From contig NZ_CP156674.1 of NCBI RefSeq assembly GCF_039851965.1, positions 682,001 through 746,000 of the forward strand: a stretch of DNA of 64,000 nucleotides. Reading direction: 5' to 3'. Origin of the DNA: Pseudalkalibacillus hwajinpoensis. GTDB taxonomy: Bacteria > Bacillota > Bacilli > Bacillales > Guptibacillaceae. How positions within the stretch are numbered: the stretch's first letter is position 1; every line of letters begins with the position of its first letter. Shown here one piece after another: positions 33,353-42,127 of the stretch. A model generated the notes under the pieces. It was not told the origin of the DNA. It ran no database searches and saw nothing but the letters and a program-made list of their open reading frames with translations. The translations under genes and the position numbers were made by a program.

Positions 33353-36300
33353 ATGAATATAGCTAAGCTTTCCGTTTTTCGCCCGATTGCTATGGGAATG
33401 GTCATTATCTTCATTTTGATTATAGGAACCGTATCACTGCGCAACATGCCGGTAGATCTCTTCCCAGACCTTACATTCCCTGTTGCAGCGATTACGGTTA
33501 CATATGATGGCGCTGGCCCGGAGGAAGTAGAGAATCTGCTGGCTTCCCCTCTCGAAAACGTTATGGGTACTCTCCCTAATGTCGAAAGTATTTCATCTGT
33601 TTCTCAGAATGGAGGGGCGCTTATACTCGTTTCATTTGAGTGGGGAACCGATATGGATTTTGCAACATTAAATATGCGAGAACAGATAGATGATGTCAGA
33701 GATTCATTGCCTTCTGAAGTGCCTGTTCCAAAGGTACTCCGCTTTAACCCAAGTGATATTCCGATTATGCAGCTTGGGGTCGCAGGTTCTGAAGAAGATC
33801 TCACTGAAGTTAAACAAATTATTGAAGATCAGATTAAACCGGCTCTTGATTCTGTACCAGGCGTTGCAGCCGTCACGATTGAAGGTCAACTAGAAAAAGA
33901 AATACGCTTAACTGCTGATCCGGACAAGCTCAGTCAATATGGTGTGACGTTAACAAATCTTCAGCAGCTCATTGGTTCTGAGAACCTCAACCTTCCGAGT
34001 GGATCAATTGAGACGGAAAACAAGAATCTCCCATTACGAGTAACTGGGGAATTTAAATCTGTAGAGGACTTAAAAAACCTTTCCGTTCCAACATCTAATG
34101 GTACTGTTAAATTAAGTAAGCTTGTGGAGATTGAAGAAATGATGAAGCCCGCTGTTCAAGCAAGTTACTTGAATGGTGAACCGGCAATTGGCTTCTCGAT
34201 TCAAAAACAATCAGGGGCCAACACGGTACAGGTTGTGAAACAGATTAATGAAAAATTAGAAGAAATTCAGCCTTCTCTTCCAGAAGGTTTGGAAATTAAA
34301 ACAGTATTCGATCAGGCGAAATTTATTAATCAATCCATTAATGCGGTTGTTTGGAACATTATTATCGGAAGTCTGCTGGCCGCTTTAGTTCTTTATCTCT
34401 TTTTAAGAAATATTCGAAGTACGTTAATCATTGGCCTTTCTATTCCAATTTCCATCGTAGGTGCCTTTATTCTGATGTACTTCTCAGGTCAAACCATTAA
34501 CCTTCTTACACTCGGGGGACTCGCACTTGGGGTCGGTATGATGGTAGATAACTCGATTGTGATTTTAGAAAACATTTACCGTTTGCGACAGGAAGGCAAA
34601 TCTCTGAAAGATGCAGCTGTTGAGGGTACAAAAGAAGTAGGGAGCGCAATAATTGCTTCTACCTTAACAACAGTAGTGGTTTTCTTACCTATTGTGTTCG
34701 TAACTGGACTCGCTGCTCAGCTATTTAAGCCGCTCGCACTTGCCGTTACCTTTTCGCTACTTGCGTCACTTTTCACAGCGTTAATCATCGTTCCATTACT
34801 TTCTTCCCTTTTGATGAATCGGAACGAATCGAAATCCATTTTCCAACTTAAGTTCGACCGTATGAATAACTGGTACAGGCGTATTTTGGATAAATCGTTA
34901 AATCATCCGAAAAGAACAGCAGGGTTTACGATCTTACTCCTGTTTGTATCAGCGGCAGGAACTCCTTTTATTGGTACAGAGTTTTTACCCGCTCAGGATC
35001 AGAGCTTTGTAAATATTTCAGCGCAGCTCCCTGCTGGAAGCTCACTAAATGCGACTGAAAATGTAACAGATCAAATCAATAAGGCACTTGAAGATGTACC
35101 TGAGGTCGAACTATCTTACCTGACAGCTGGTGGAACAGATAACTTTAGTCTCGGTGCAGGAAGTCAGACAAACCAGGCAACTTACAGTGTCTTGCTCGTT
35201 CCTATTTATGAACGAGAACTATCCGACCTTGAAGTTGCCGAAACGATTCGTGAAAAAGTAAACAACATCCCAAATGTAGATGTTTCAGTATCAGCGAGTG
35301 ATTCAGGCTTCAGTGCTGATCCTATTTCGATTAACATTATCGGACCTGACCTTAACGTCCTGAAAGAACTTTCGGACGATGTTATCGAAAGCATTTCTGA
35401 AGTCGATGGCGTGAGAGAGCCCACTTCGAGCATTGAATCAAATAACCCTGAAGTTCAAATTCTAATTGATCGAGAAAAAGCAGCAAGCTATGGAATTGGT
35501 AGCTCTCAAATTTCCACTGCCATTTCGAATGCTACGAAAGGTCTTGTTGCCAGCAATCTTGCAGGTAATGGAAATCAGCTCGATATCCGTCTCACAGTGG
35601 AAGATAAATACACAGATTCCCTTGATGCGCTATCCAACCTATTAATTGATACTGAAACAGGTCAAAAAGTTCCATTATCTGCTGTCGCTGAAATTGAGCG
35701 CGGACTCGGGCCATCTGAAATTACACGCACGGATCGCCTGAGACAGGTAGAAGTGACCGCAAGCCTGTTAAACAGGGATCTCGGCACTGTAACAGACGAA
35801 ATTCGAGAAAATCTTGTCAAAGACGTACCGCTTCCGGGCAATGCGTATAAAATCACCTTTGGCGGCCAGGATGAACAAATGAATGATGCCTTCTTCAAGC
35901 TTTCTGGTGCACTGGCTTTAGCTATCGTTTTGGTATACATGGTGATGGCAGGACAATTTGAATCATTTCTATATCCGTTCATTATCATGTTCTCAGTGCC
36001 TCTTACGGCAATTGGAATTATATTCGGACTACTAGTTACCTTCCAACCACTTGGAGTCGGTTCTCTTGTTGGTATGCTGATTTTGACCGGAATTGTCGTT
36101 AACAATGCGATTGTACTCGTGGATTATATTAATAAGCTCCGCGCAACAGGTATGGATACAAGATCGGCTATTTTAGAAGCAGGTCCAATTCGGTTAAGAC
36201 CGATACTTATGACTACACTCACAACGATTCTTGGACTTGTTCCCCTTTCACTAGGGTTTGGGGAAGGGACAGAAATCCAACAACCGATGGCAATCGTTAT

Positions 36301-36418
36301 TGTTTTCGGCCTTAGCGTTGCGACATTCATTACCTTAGTATTTATTCCTGTCGTTTACTATTTAATCGATCTCAGACGCCAGAAGCGATTGGATAAAAAA
36401 AGAGAAATAATAGAATAA
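33353..36418 (+). CDS. RND family efflux transporter (SwrC/AcrB-like)
   Basis: The 1021-residue protein has the RND layout: TM1, a large outer loop, six helices, a second outer loop and five helices. Typical pieces are SVFRPIAMGMVIIFILIIGT, PVDLFPDLTFPVAAITVTYDGAGPEEVE, LGVGMMVDNSIVILENIYR (proton-relay Asp region in TM4), FVTGLAAQLFKPLALAV and GIVVNNAIVLVDYINKLR. In B. subtilis the related SwrC exports surfactin and other amphiphiles. The substrate here is unknown. With the adaptor it forms a two-gene operon ending in a strong terminator. Confidence 0.92.
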   Translation: MNIAKLSVFRPIAMGMVIIFILIIGTVSLRNMPVDLFPDLTFPVAAITVTYDGAGPEEVENLLASPLENVMGTLPNVESISSVSQNGGALILVSFEWGTDMDFATLNMREQIDDVRDSLPSEVPVPKVLRFNPSDIPIMQLGVAGSEEDLTEVKQIIEDQIKPALDSVPGVAAVTIEGQLEKEIRLTADPDKLSQYGVTLTNLQQLIGSENLNLPSGSIETENKNLPLRVTGEFKSVEDLKNLSVPTSNGTVKLSKLVEIEEMMKPAVQASYLNGEPAIGFSIQKQSGANTVQVVKQINEKLEEIQPSLPEGLEIKTVFDQAKFINQSINAVVWNIIIGSLLAALVLYLFLRNIRSTLIIGLSIPISIVGAFILMYFSGQTINLLTLGGLALGVGMMVDNSIVILENIYRLRQEGKSLKDAAVEGTKEVGSAIIASTLTTVVVFLPIVFVTGLAAQLFKPLALAVTFSLLASLFTALIIVPLLSSLLMNRNESKSIFQLKFDRMNNWYRRILDKSLNHPKRTAGFTILLLFVSAAGTPFIGTEFLPAQDQSFVNISAQLPAGSSLNATENVTDQINKALEDVPEVELSYLTAGGTDNFSLGAGSQTNQATYSVLLVPIYERELSDLEVAETIREKVNNIPNVDVSVSASDSGFSADPISINIIGPDLNVLKELSDDVIESISEVDGVREPTSSIESNNPEVQILIDREKAASYGIGSSQISTAISNATKGLVASNLAGNGNQLDIRLTVEDKYTDSLDALSNLLIDTETGQKVPLSAVAEIERGLGPSEITRTDRLRQVEVTASLLNRDLGTVTDEIRENLVKDVPLPGNAYKITFGGQDEQMNDAFFKLSGALALAIVLVYMVMAGQFESFLYPFIIMFSVPLTAIGIIFGLLVTFQPLGVGSLVGMLILTGIVVNNAIVLVDYINKLRATGMDTRSAILEAGPIRLRPILMTTLTTILGLVPLSLGFGEGTEIQQPMAIVIVFGLSVATFITLVFIPVVYYLIDLRRQKRLDKKREIIE

Positions 36419-36421
36419 AAA

Positions 36422-36453
36422 TAAAAAAGAAAGCCTCCGAGGCTTTCTTTTTT
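36422..36453. terminator. Bidirectional terminator after the RND gene
   Basis: GAAAGCCTC and GAGGCTTTC, extended by A6 and T6, form a perfect hairpin with a CGA-like turn. It serves the RND gene on the plus strand and the small basic gene on the minus strand. Confidence 0.9.
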
Positions 36454-36580
36454 ATGCAGAAGTTTTCGTATTTGAGGCGGGTTCTTTCGACGATTGAGGT
36501 TTCCAGGTTTTCCAGCGTTTTTTAAGCAAATCCTTCAACCAATCACGTTTCTTTTTCTTCTTCTTTTCACGATTTTTCAT
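36452..36580 (-). CDS. Very basic 42-residue protein, unknown function
   Basis: An ATG at 36580 with GGAGGG 10 bp upstream opens a 42-residue frame, MKNREKKKKKKRDWLKDLLK and KRWKTWKPQ, followed by a Ser/Thr/Ala-rich tail. The first half is a Lys/Arg/Trp amphipathic helix candidate that could bind nucleic acid or membrane. The ribosome site and the adjacent terminator support expression. I know no family for it. Confidence 0.5.
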   Translation of the reverse strand: MKNREKKKKKKRDWLKDLLKKRWKTWKPQSSKEPASNTKTSA

Positions 36581-36613
36581 AAGAAGGGTCCCTCCTAACA
36601 GAAAACAATCTTC

Positions 36614-37177
36614 TTACTCTTCTACTAAATCCTGATTTTCATTAAGGCTCAGTACCTCTTCGACAGGCTGATAGGCCGCGCCATACAGCTGTTTATCTTT
36701 ATACGTATGAATTTCTTGATACGTATGCCTCATGGCTTCGTAAATTTCTTTTTCGCCAGCTTTACTTGGTGACCAATAAAGAATTTCCATTTCATTAATC
36801 TCATTGGTTGCTAAAGATCGTCTGCGATAACCAATTGATTTTGCATGCTTAAATCCTTCTCTCAGATAAAAGCGCTGTCTTTTTTTAGTATCTGTTTCTC
36901 CATAATCCACAGGTTCAACTTCCAGGATGATTGGTTTGTTCTTTTCTTTTAATTGATCAATCAGTTTCTTTCCTAGCCCCTGACCCCTGGCATCCCTGGA
37001 AACAAAGATATAATCCACAAATATGAAATCAGGAAGATCAGCATACATTAGAACATGGTGCGGTCCTTCGTCCTTGTTGTAAATGTCACCCTTTTCATTT
37101 AATAGCAAGTCCATGTGCTCTTTTGATTTCATTTCTTCAATTGGGAAATATTGCTTCAGCTTCTCATACCAGTTCAT
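36614..37177 (-). CDS. yjbC: GNAT family acetyltransferase YjbC
   Basis: The ATG at 37177 follows AAAGGAG and gives 187 residues, close to B. subtilis YjbC. FIFVDYIFVSRDARGQGLGKKLIDQLKEK is the acetyl-CoA-binding motif A with the R/Q-x-x-G-x-G/A loop. RQRFYLREGFKHAK is motif B. The substrate is unknown. In B. subtilis yjbC is the upstream gene of spx, and the two share transcripts; here 4.8 kb of RND genes lie between them. Confidence 0.82.
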   Translation of the reverse strand: MNWYEKLKQYFPIEEMKSKEHMDLLLNEKGDIYNKDEGPHHVLMYADLPDFIFVDYIFVSRDARGQGLGKKLIDQLKEKNKPIILEVEPVDYGETDTKKRQRFYLREGFKHAKSIGYRRRSLATNEINEMEILYWSPSKAGEKEIYEAMRHTYQEIHTYKDKQLYGAAYQPVEEVLSLNENQDLVEE

Positions 37178-37333
37178 TGATCTACTCCTTTTAGTTAATT
37201 CATCATTATTAGTATAACATATTTGTTCAGTATTATAGATACAGGCCATTTCTACCACAACTTATTTTCCCTCTTTCTATTTATCTAAACATTCAGTATA
37301 ATTTAGAAAAGTCTTACAAAAAGGGGTCTAACC

Positions 37334-37507
37334 ATGTCATTTATTGTTGAGTTTGTTATGCTTGCTATACTTCTCATCAGTTTTACAGCATTTCTAGCCT
37401 TCTTTATGAATGGTTCTGGAAAATGGTTATACAGTAAAGATCGAAATAAATTTAAAGACCCTGTAGTTCGCAGTCAAAAGAATTGGAGAACTCTCTCAAA
37501 TGATTAA
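37334..37507 (+). CDS. Small single-pass membrane protein, unknown function
   Basis: An ATG at 37334 after AAAAGGGG opens a 57-residue frame. MSFIVEFVMLAILLISFTAF and the following LAFFMNG form one long membrane segment. The remaining 30 residues are charged (KWLYSKDRNKFKDPVVRSQK). A terminator starts at its stop. Family unknown. Confidence 0.6.
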   Translation: MSFIVEFVMLAILLISFTAFLAFFMNGSGKWLYSKDRNKFKDPVVRSQKNWRTLSND

Positions 37508-37533
37508 AAGACCGCCTGTTGGCGGTCTTTTGA
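37507..37533. terminator. Bidirectional terminator
   Basis: AAAAGACCGCC and GGCGGTCTTTT pair around TGTT between the small membrane gene and the convergent DUF4015 gene. Confidence 0.88.
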
Positions 37534-37535
37534 TT

Positions 37536-38744
37536 TTACGGCGTATAGTCTACGTTTTTAGAATACGTATTGCCCGCATTCCAGAGTAGGAATTCATCAA
37601 TTCCATTATCTTTCAATGCTTTAACCTGGGCTTCCACTTCAGCTCTTCCATAATTCAAGTAGTTTCCACTACCTAGATAGCTAGCTGTAAAATCTTGAAG
37701 CCAAGGACGACTGGTTGGCGCTTCTTTAAGCTCATCTAATACTTGATTCTCTACTTTAGCATACTCATTTACTAGATTATAGGGCTCTAAATCCGGCTTG
37801 CTAATGCCAAAATATGAACCCCAGTGACTTGGATAAATCATTGATGAAATAACATCGACATTTTTAGAAATTTTCGAGAAGTTTTGACCAATTCCAGGTG
37901 CTTCAGGAATTGTTGCTGAGTATCCAAAGATATCTACGGATACTTCTACATCATACTGTTCTAGTTTCGAATTCGCATAAGCAACAAAGTCAGTTACTGC
38001 CTGTACTCGCTTTTGTGTATCGTTCATGTCCATATCTGCGTATTTACCCATCGTGTATTCTAACTTGTCATCACGTGTTTCAAATCCTTCAGGAAAACGA
38101 ACATAGTCAAATTGAATTTCTTTAAAGCCCATTTTAGCAGCTTCAATTGCAACTTGTACGTTATAGTCCCATACTTCTTCGCTAAATGGATTCACAAACG
38201 CTTCACCTCGTCCATTTTTCCATATCGAGCCGCCATCCTTATAGGAAAGTTCAGGTCTTGCTTCTGCTAGAACGGTATCCTTAAAAACAACTACTCTAGC
38301 AATTGGATAAATTTGACGTTTTTCAAGTTCTTCCAGTACCTTACGCGGTTCCTTTATGTAAGGTTTCCCTATATCGTACTGAGCTAATGGAGAATCTTTC
38401 TTTGGTTCATATGTAAGGTTTCCAAAATCATCCTTAATATCGATAACCATTGCATTTAGTTCCGTTGACTCAACGAAATCTGCAAGCTGCGTAAATTTAC
38501 TCCCCCCGGCAGAATGTCCTGTTACATAAATTCCTCTCACCGCATCTGGGTATTCAAAATCAAGACCTGAATCATATACGAACCTAGGTAACCGATCAGG
38601 TAAGGTCAGTTCTTTGTTCTCTAACTCAAATCCATTGTGATTGGCCGCTGATAATGCATCTTCTGCTAGTACTGTTTGTCCGAACACAGAAAATAGTAAT
38701 ACAGCCGCGAGCAGGCTTTTCACCCCAACATTTAAATTACGCAC
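37536..38744 (-). CDS. Secreted DUF4015 putative glycoside hydrolase
   Basis: The 402-residue protein begins with a signal peptide (VKSLLAAVLLFSVFGQTVLA, cut after about residue 27). The rest looks like a TIM barrel: AVRGIYVTGHSAGG, AMVIDIKDDFGNLTYEP, KEIQFDYVRFPEGFETRD, VSVDIFGYSAT, and DVISSMIYPSHWG. This pattern defines the DUF4015 family of putative glycosidases. The Asp/Glu-rich strand ends IKDD and QFDYVRFPE are likely active-site positions. Substrate is unknown; a wall or coat polysaccharide is possible. Confidence 0.8.
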   Translation of the reverse strand: MRNLNVGVKSLLAAVLLFSVFGQTVLAEDALSAANHNGFELENKELTLPDRLPRFVYDSGLDFEYPDAVRGIYVTGHSAGGSKFTQLADFVESTELNAMVIDIKDDFGNLTYEPKKDSPLAQYDIGKPYIKEPRKVLEELEKRQIYPIARVVVFKDTVLAEARPELSYKDGGSIWKNGRGEAFVNPFSEEVWDYNVQVAIEAAKMGFKEIQFDYVRFPEGFETRDDKLEYTMGKYADMDMNDTQKRVQAVTDFVAYANSKLEQYDVEVSVDIFGYSATIPEAPGIGQNFSKISKNVDVISSMIYPSHWGSYFGISKPDLEPYNLVNEYAKVENQVLDELKEAPTSRPWLQDFTASYLGSGNYLNYGRAEVEAQVKALKDNGIDEFLLWNAGNTYSKNVDYTP

Positions 38745-38933
38745 AGCTTCTCTCTCCTTTATTAGTTTGCCTTCTCTATTATAAGATGAATACTCGGTGT
38801 TTGAAAGAACTTCCAGTAAAATTCCCTATGTCTTTTTATGTCTTTTTCGTGAACAGATGGAATTGATTTATTTTACTAGTCATGGTATGATTTCTAGAAA
38901 AACAATTTTCGTAATGTTAGGAGGCAGTAAACC

Positions 38934-39470
38934 ATGAGAAACGTAACTCTCACAGATATCTTTCAACTTCCCTTTGCCCGAAAATACTTGAAGCGAGCTG
39001 GACTGGCTCATGCGATTACCGTCGCCCGCCACGCCTATTACTTTGCAACGGAAACCACAGTCAATCCTGATCTTGCTACGAAAGCGGCACTACTGCATGA
39101 TATTGGACACTATACGTGGTTCCGTAATGGAAAATGGGACTATACTTTATATAAACAAAATGATATTCATGCAATAAAAGGGGCAGAGCGAGCACACAAA
39201 ATGCTTATCCGACTTGGTGAAAATCCAGTCGCAGCAAAAGAAATTGCCGTCGCTATTCTATTTCACACAGATTCCTACTTTCTTGGAACGGTTAAGCGAA
39301 GTGAGCTCCAGGAGGTTGTCGCCATGGCAGACGAGGCAGACGAAGAACCAGGTGGTCAGCACCATTATAAAACGATGACTGAAGAAGAGGCGATTTTTGA
39401 GCTTGCTAATCTTGACAAATTAGTGGAGCAAAGTATGAAAAATCAAAATGAATGGCAACAGAGTGTTTAA
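38934..39470 (+). CDS. HD domain phosphohydrolase-like protein
   Basis: The 178-residue protein has the HD metal site: His in LAHAITVARHAYYFA, the HD doublet in AALLHDIGHYTW, and a later HTD in ILFHTDSYF. Small stand-alone HD proteins of this type act on nucleotides or are uncharacterised. GGAGG precedes the ATG. Its stop overlaps the convergent gene by 4 bp. Confidence 0.82.
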   Translation: MRNVTLTDIFQLPFARKYLKRAGLAHAITVARHAYYFATETTVNPDLATKAALLHDIGHYTWFRNGKWDYTLYKQNDIHAIKGAERAHKMLIRLGENPVAAKEIAVAILFHTDSYFLGTVKRSELQEVVAMADEADEEPGGQHHYKTMTEEEAIFELANLDKLVEQSMKNQNEWQQSV

Positions 39471-39871
39471 AAATGTTTAACCCTGTCTTTTAGGAAAGGG
39501 ATTTTGATTATTACATCCTTTCCATCCCTTTCCATTGCCTTTCCTCCCCACTTTGAAATAAATTCATCCAGCTCTTTTTCTTCTTGAACTCTTATAACAA
39601 AATAGTCCTGCTCCTGCTTTTTAGCAATCCTTGTTGCAAAATCATACAACGCCCATTTTTTAGCGTTAGATCCATTAAAATGAAATTCAACCATCTCAAC
39701 TCGATTCTTTTCCACTTCTAACCACAAGTACCCTACCGTAAGCTCTTCAGATTCAAATAAATAAATGATAGAATTAGGAGAAAGACTCCTCATACTTCGT
39801 TTCGCATTTTCAGCTCGAATCCATCCCAATGTTTCTTCATCAAACTCAGGATTGTAAGTATAGAAAATCAT
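39467..39871 (-). CDS. Hypothetical protein, possibly GNAT-like
   Basis: The 134-residue protein has alternating strands and helices, such as SIIYLFESEELTVGYLWLEV and RVEMVEFHFNGSNAKKWALYDFATRIAKK, that resemble the core of a GNAT fold. The glycine-rich acetyl-CoA loop is absent. It could be a diverged acetyltransferase or an unrelated alpha/beta protein. GAGGGGG precedes the start. It converges with the HD-domain gene. Confidence 0.6.
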   Translation of the reverse strand: MIFYTYNPEFDEETLGWIRAENAKRSMRSLSPNSIIYLFESEELTVGYLWLEVEKNRVEMVEFHFNGSNAKKWALYDFATRIAKKQEQDYFVIRVQEEKELDEFISKWGGKAMERDGKDVIIKIPFLKDRVKHF

Positions 39872-39910
39872 CTATTTCCCCCTCTATTCTTTTGTACTTA
39901 AGGAGATACT

Positions 39911-40081
39911 ATGAACTGTCTACGATTGACTTTGCTCATTTTAACAATTTCACTTGCGGCTTTAATCTTAATAGATTATTCGATACCAGAAGACTTATCC
40001 CTTTATGTTAAGTATGTTCTGGTATTATCTATTATTCTTTACATACCTTATCTTGCGCTGAAATACCGTGATAAAAAATAA
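39911..40081 (+). CDS. Small two-helix membrane protein, unknown function
   Basis: An ATG at 39911 after AAGGAGA gives 56 residues: LRLTLLILTISLAALILI, a short polar turn DYSIPEDLS, then YVKYVLVLSIILYIPYLAL and a basic end KYRDKK. The ribosome site, codon use and terminator right at the stop support it. I recognise no family. Confidence 0.6.
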   Translation: MNCLRLTLLILTISLAALILIDYSIPEDLSLYVKYVLVLSIILYIPYLALKYRDKK

Positions 40082-40118
40082 AACAGGCTGCATTTCAATT
40101 GAAATGCAGCCTGTTTTT
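40081..40118. terminator. Bidirectional terminator at the end of the opp operon
   Basis: AACAGGCTGCATTTCA and its exact complement TGAAATGCAGCCTGTT form a 17-bp stem with A and T runs on both sides. Confidence 0.92.
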
Positions 40119-40120
40119 AA

Positions 40121-41053
40121 TTAAACTGTTACCTTGTATTTATTGTACTCTTCTTCTGTACAAGCAATCCAATGCCCTTCTGTCACTTCACGAAGAATGC
40201 GTTCTTCTCCACCTTCTGCTAGATGCTTCTCAGGGTCATATATTTTACGTTTTCTTGAACGTTCATACTCAGGATCAGGAAGCGGAATCGCTGAAAGTAG
40301 TGATTGTGTATATGGATGAAGAGGGTTTCTATAAAGCTCTTCACTTTCAGCTAGCTCTACGATTTGTCCACGATACATTACACCAATTCGGTCGCTAATG
40401 TATTTAACCATAGAGAGATCATGTGCAATAAAGAGGTATGTTAATCCTTTTTCACGCTGAAGTTTCTTCATAAGGTTAACAACCTGAGCTTGTATCGAAA
40501 CGTCAAGTGCAGAAATTGGCTCATCAGCAATTATGAACTCTGGATCTACTGCTAGAGCACGTGCGATACCGATACGCTGTCTTTGTCCACCACTAAATTC
40601 GTGAGGATAGCGGTTCGCGTGTTCTTTGTTAAGTCCAACTGTCTCAAGCAGATCGTGAACACGATCCATACGTGCTTTCTTAGAAGAAGCAAGACCGTGG
40701 ATATCAATACCCTCCGCGATGATATCCGCAACAGTCATACGTGGATTTAGTGATGCATATGGATCCTGGAAAATCATCTGCATTTTACGGTTGAATTTCT
40801 TCAATTCCTTTGCAGACTTTTTCCCATGAACATCTTCACCATTAAAAATAACTTCACCGTCTGTGGCATCATAAAGACGAATAATTGTACGTCCAGTTGT
40901 AGATTTCCCACAACCAGACTCACCAACTAGTCCAAATGTTTCACCTTTATAAATATCAAATGTTAATCCATCTACAGCTTTCACTGTTCCTTTACCTACT
41001 TTGAAATGTTGTTTCAAGTTCTTAATTTCAAGAAGTTTTTCCTGACTAGACAT
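40121..41053 (-). CDS. oppF: Oligopeptide ABC transporter ATP-binding protein OppF
   Basis: The ATPase has Walker A GLVGESGCGKSTTGR, the signature LSGGQ-equivalent EFSGGQRQRIGIARAL, Walker B FIIADEPISALDVS and the C-terminal extension YRNPLHPYTQSLLSAIPLPDP typical of oligopeptide transporters. I chose the ATG at 41053 (310 residues), which follows GGTGGAAG; the open frame begins earlier at 41089 inside oppD. The start overlaps the oppD stop. OppF pairs with OppD to drive peptide import. Confidence 0.92.
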   Translation of the reverse strand: MSSQEKLLEIKNLKQHFKVGKGTVKAVDGLTFDIYKGETFGLVGESGCGKSTTGRTIIRLYDATDGEVIFNGEDVHGKKSAKELKKFNRKMQMIFQDPYASLNPRMTVADIIAEGIDIHGLASSKKARMDRVHDLLETVGLNKEHANRYPHEFSGGQRQRIGIARALAVDPEFIIADEPISALDVSIQAQVVNLMKKLQREKGLTYLFIAHDLSMVKYISDRIGVMYRGQIVELAESEELYRNPLHPYTQSLLSAIPLPDPEYERSRKRKIYDPEKHLAEGGEERILREVTEGHWIACTEEEYNKYKVTV

Positions 41054-42116
41054 TACTTCCACCATCTTTCGCGCCAATGATCGGCTCATCTGGAGCCATT
41101 CCTTGCATGCGTTTTTTAATTGCTGCAGGTGGTTCTACCTTAGGAGCTTTCTCATGCAAAAGCCATGTTGCAGCATAATGTGTATCTGAAACCTTAAACA
41201 ACGGGGGCTCCATTTCCGTGTCTATCTTCATTGCATATGGATTACGAGGTGCAAATGCATCACCTGGCGGAGGATCAAGAAGATCCGGAGGTGAACCAGG
41301 AATCGCGATAAGTTCTTCATCCGTAGAATCAAGGCTAGGCATAGAACCAAGCAATCCCCATGTATACGGATGCTGCGGGTTATAGAAGATCTCATCTACA
41401 GTTCCTGTTTCAACAATTTTTCCAGCATACATAACCGCAACTCGGTCAGCAATATTTGCTACAACACCAAGGTCATGAGTAATAAAAATAATGGATGTTC
41501 CCATTTTTTCCTGCAAATCATTCAATAATTCAAGAATCTGAGCTTGAATTGTAACATCAAGTGCCGTTGTCGGCTCATCTGCGATCAACACACGTGGATT
41601 ACAGGCTAGAGCAATAGCGATGACAACCCGCTGTCTCATACCACCTGAAAATTGGTGTGGATACTCAGTGACTCTTCCCTCAGCGTTTGGAATACCTACT
41701 AGCTTCAAAAGCTCAATAGCACGTTCCTTTGCTTCAGATTTGCTCATATTCTGATGTTTGATAAGTCCTTCCATGATTTGCTTTCCAATAGTCATGGTTG
41801 GGTTAAGAGATGTCATTGGATCCTGGAAAATCATTGAGATTTCAGAACCACGAATCTTCTGCATTTCTTTTTCGGACATCTGCGCAAGGTCTCGATCACC
41901 AAACTTGATTTCTCCCTGCTTAATTCGCCCAGGAGGATTCGGAATCAAACCCATAACCGCTTTTGACGTTACAGATTTACCTGATCCTGACTCTCCTACA
42001 ATTGCTAAAGTTTCACCTTTATTTAAATGGAAGTTTACTCCGCGAACTGCTTTGACTTCTCCAGCAAACGTATCAAAGGAGACATGCAAATCGTTCACTT
42101 CTAGAATTTTTTCCAT
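41046..42116 (-). CDS. oppD: Oligopeptide ABC transporter ATP-binding protein OppD
   Basis: The 356-residue ATPase has Walker A AIVGESGSGKSVTSKAV, signature QFSGGMRQRVVIAIAL, Walker B VLIADEPTTALDVT, and the oligopeptide C-terminal segment YNPQHPYTWGLLGSMPSLD. It is the second ATPase of the Opp transporter. The spacing to oppC is 11 bp and it overlaps oppF, so all belong to one transcript. Confidence 0.93.
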   Translation of the reverse strand: MEKILEVNDLHVSFDTFAGEVKAVRGVNFHLNKGETLAIVGESGSGKSVTSKAVMGLIPNPPGRIKQGEIKFGDRDLAQMSEKEMQKIRGSEISMIFQDPMTSLNPTMTIGKQIMEGLIKHQNMSKSEAKERAIELLKLVGIPNAEGRVTEYPHQFSGGMRQRVVIAIALACNPRVLIADEPTTALDVTIQAQILELLNDLQEKMGTSIIFITHDLGVVANIADRVAVMYAGKIVETGTVDEIFYNPQHPYTWGLLGSMPSLDSTDEELIAIPGSPPDLLDPPPGDAFAPRNPYAMKIDTEMEPPLFKVSDTHYAATWLLHEKAPKVEPPAAIKKRMQGMAPDEPIIGAKDGGSNV

Positions 42117-42127
42117 TCTAATCCCCC

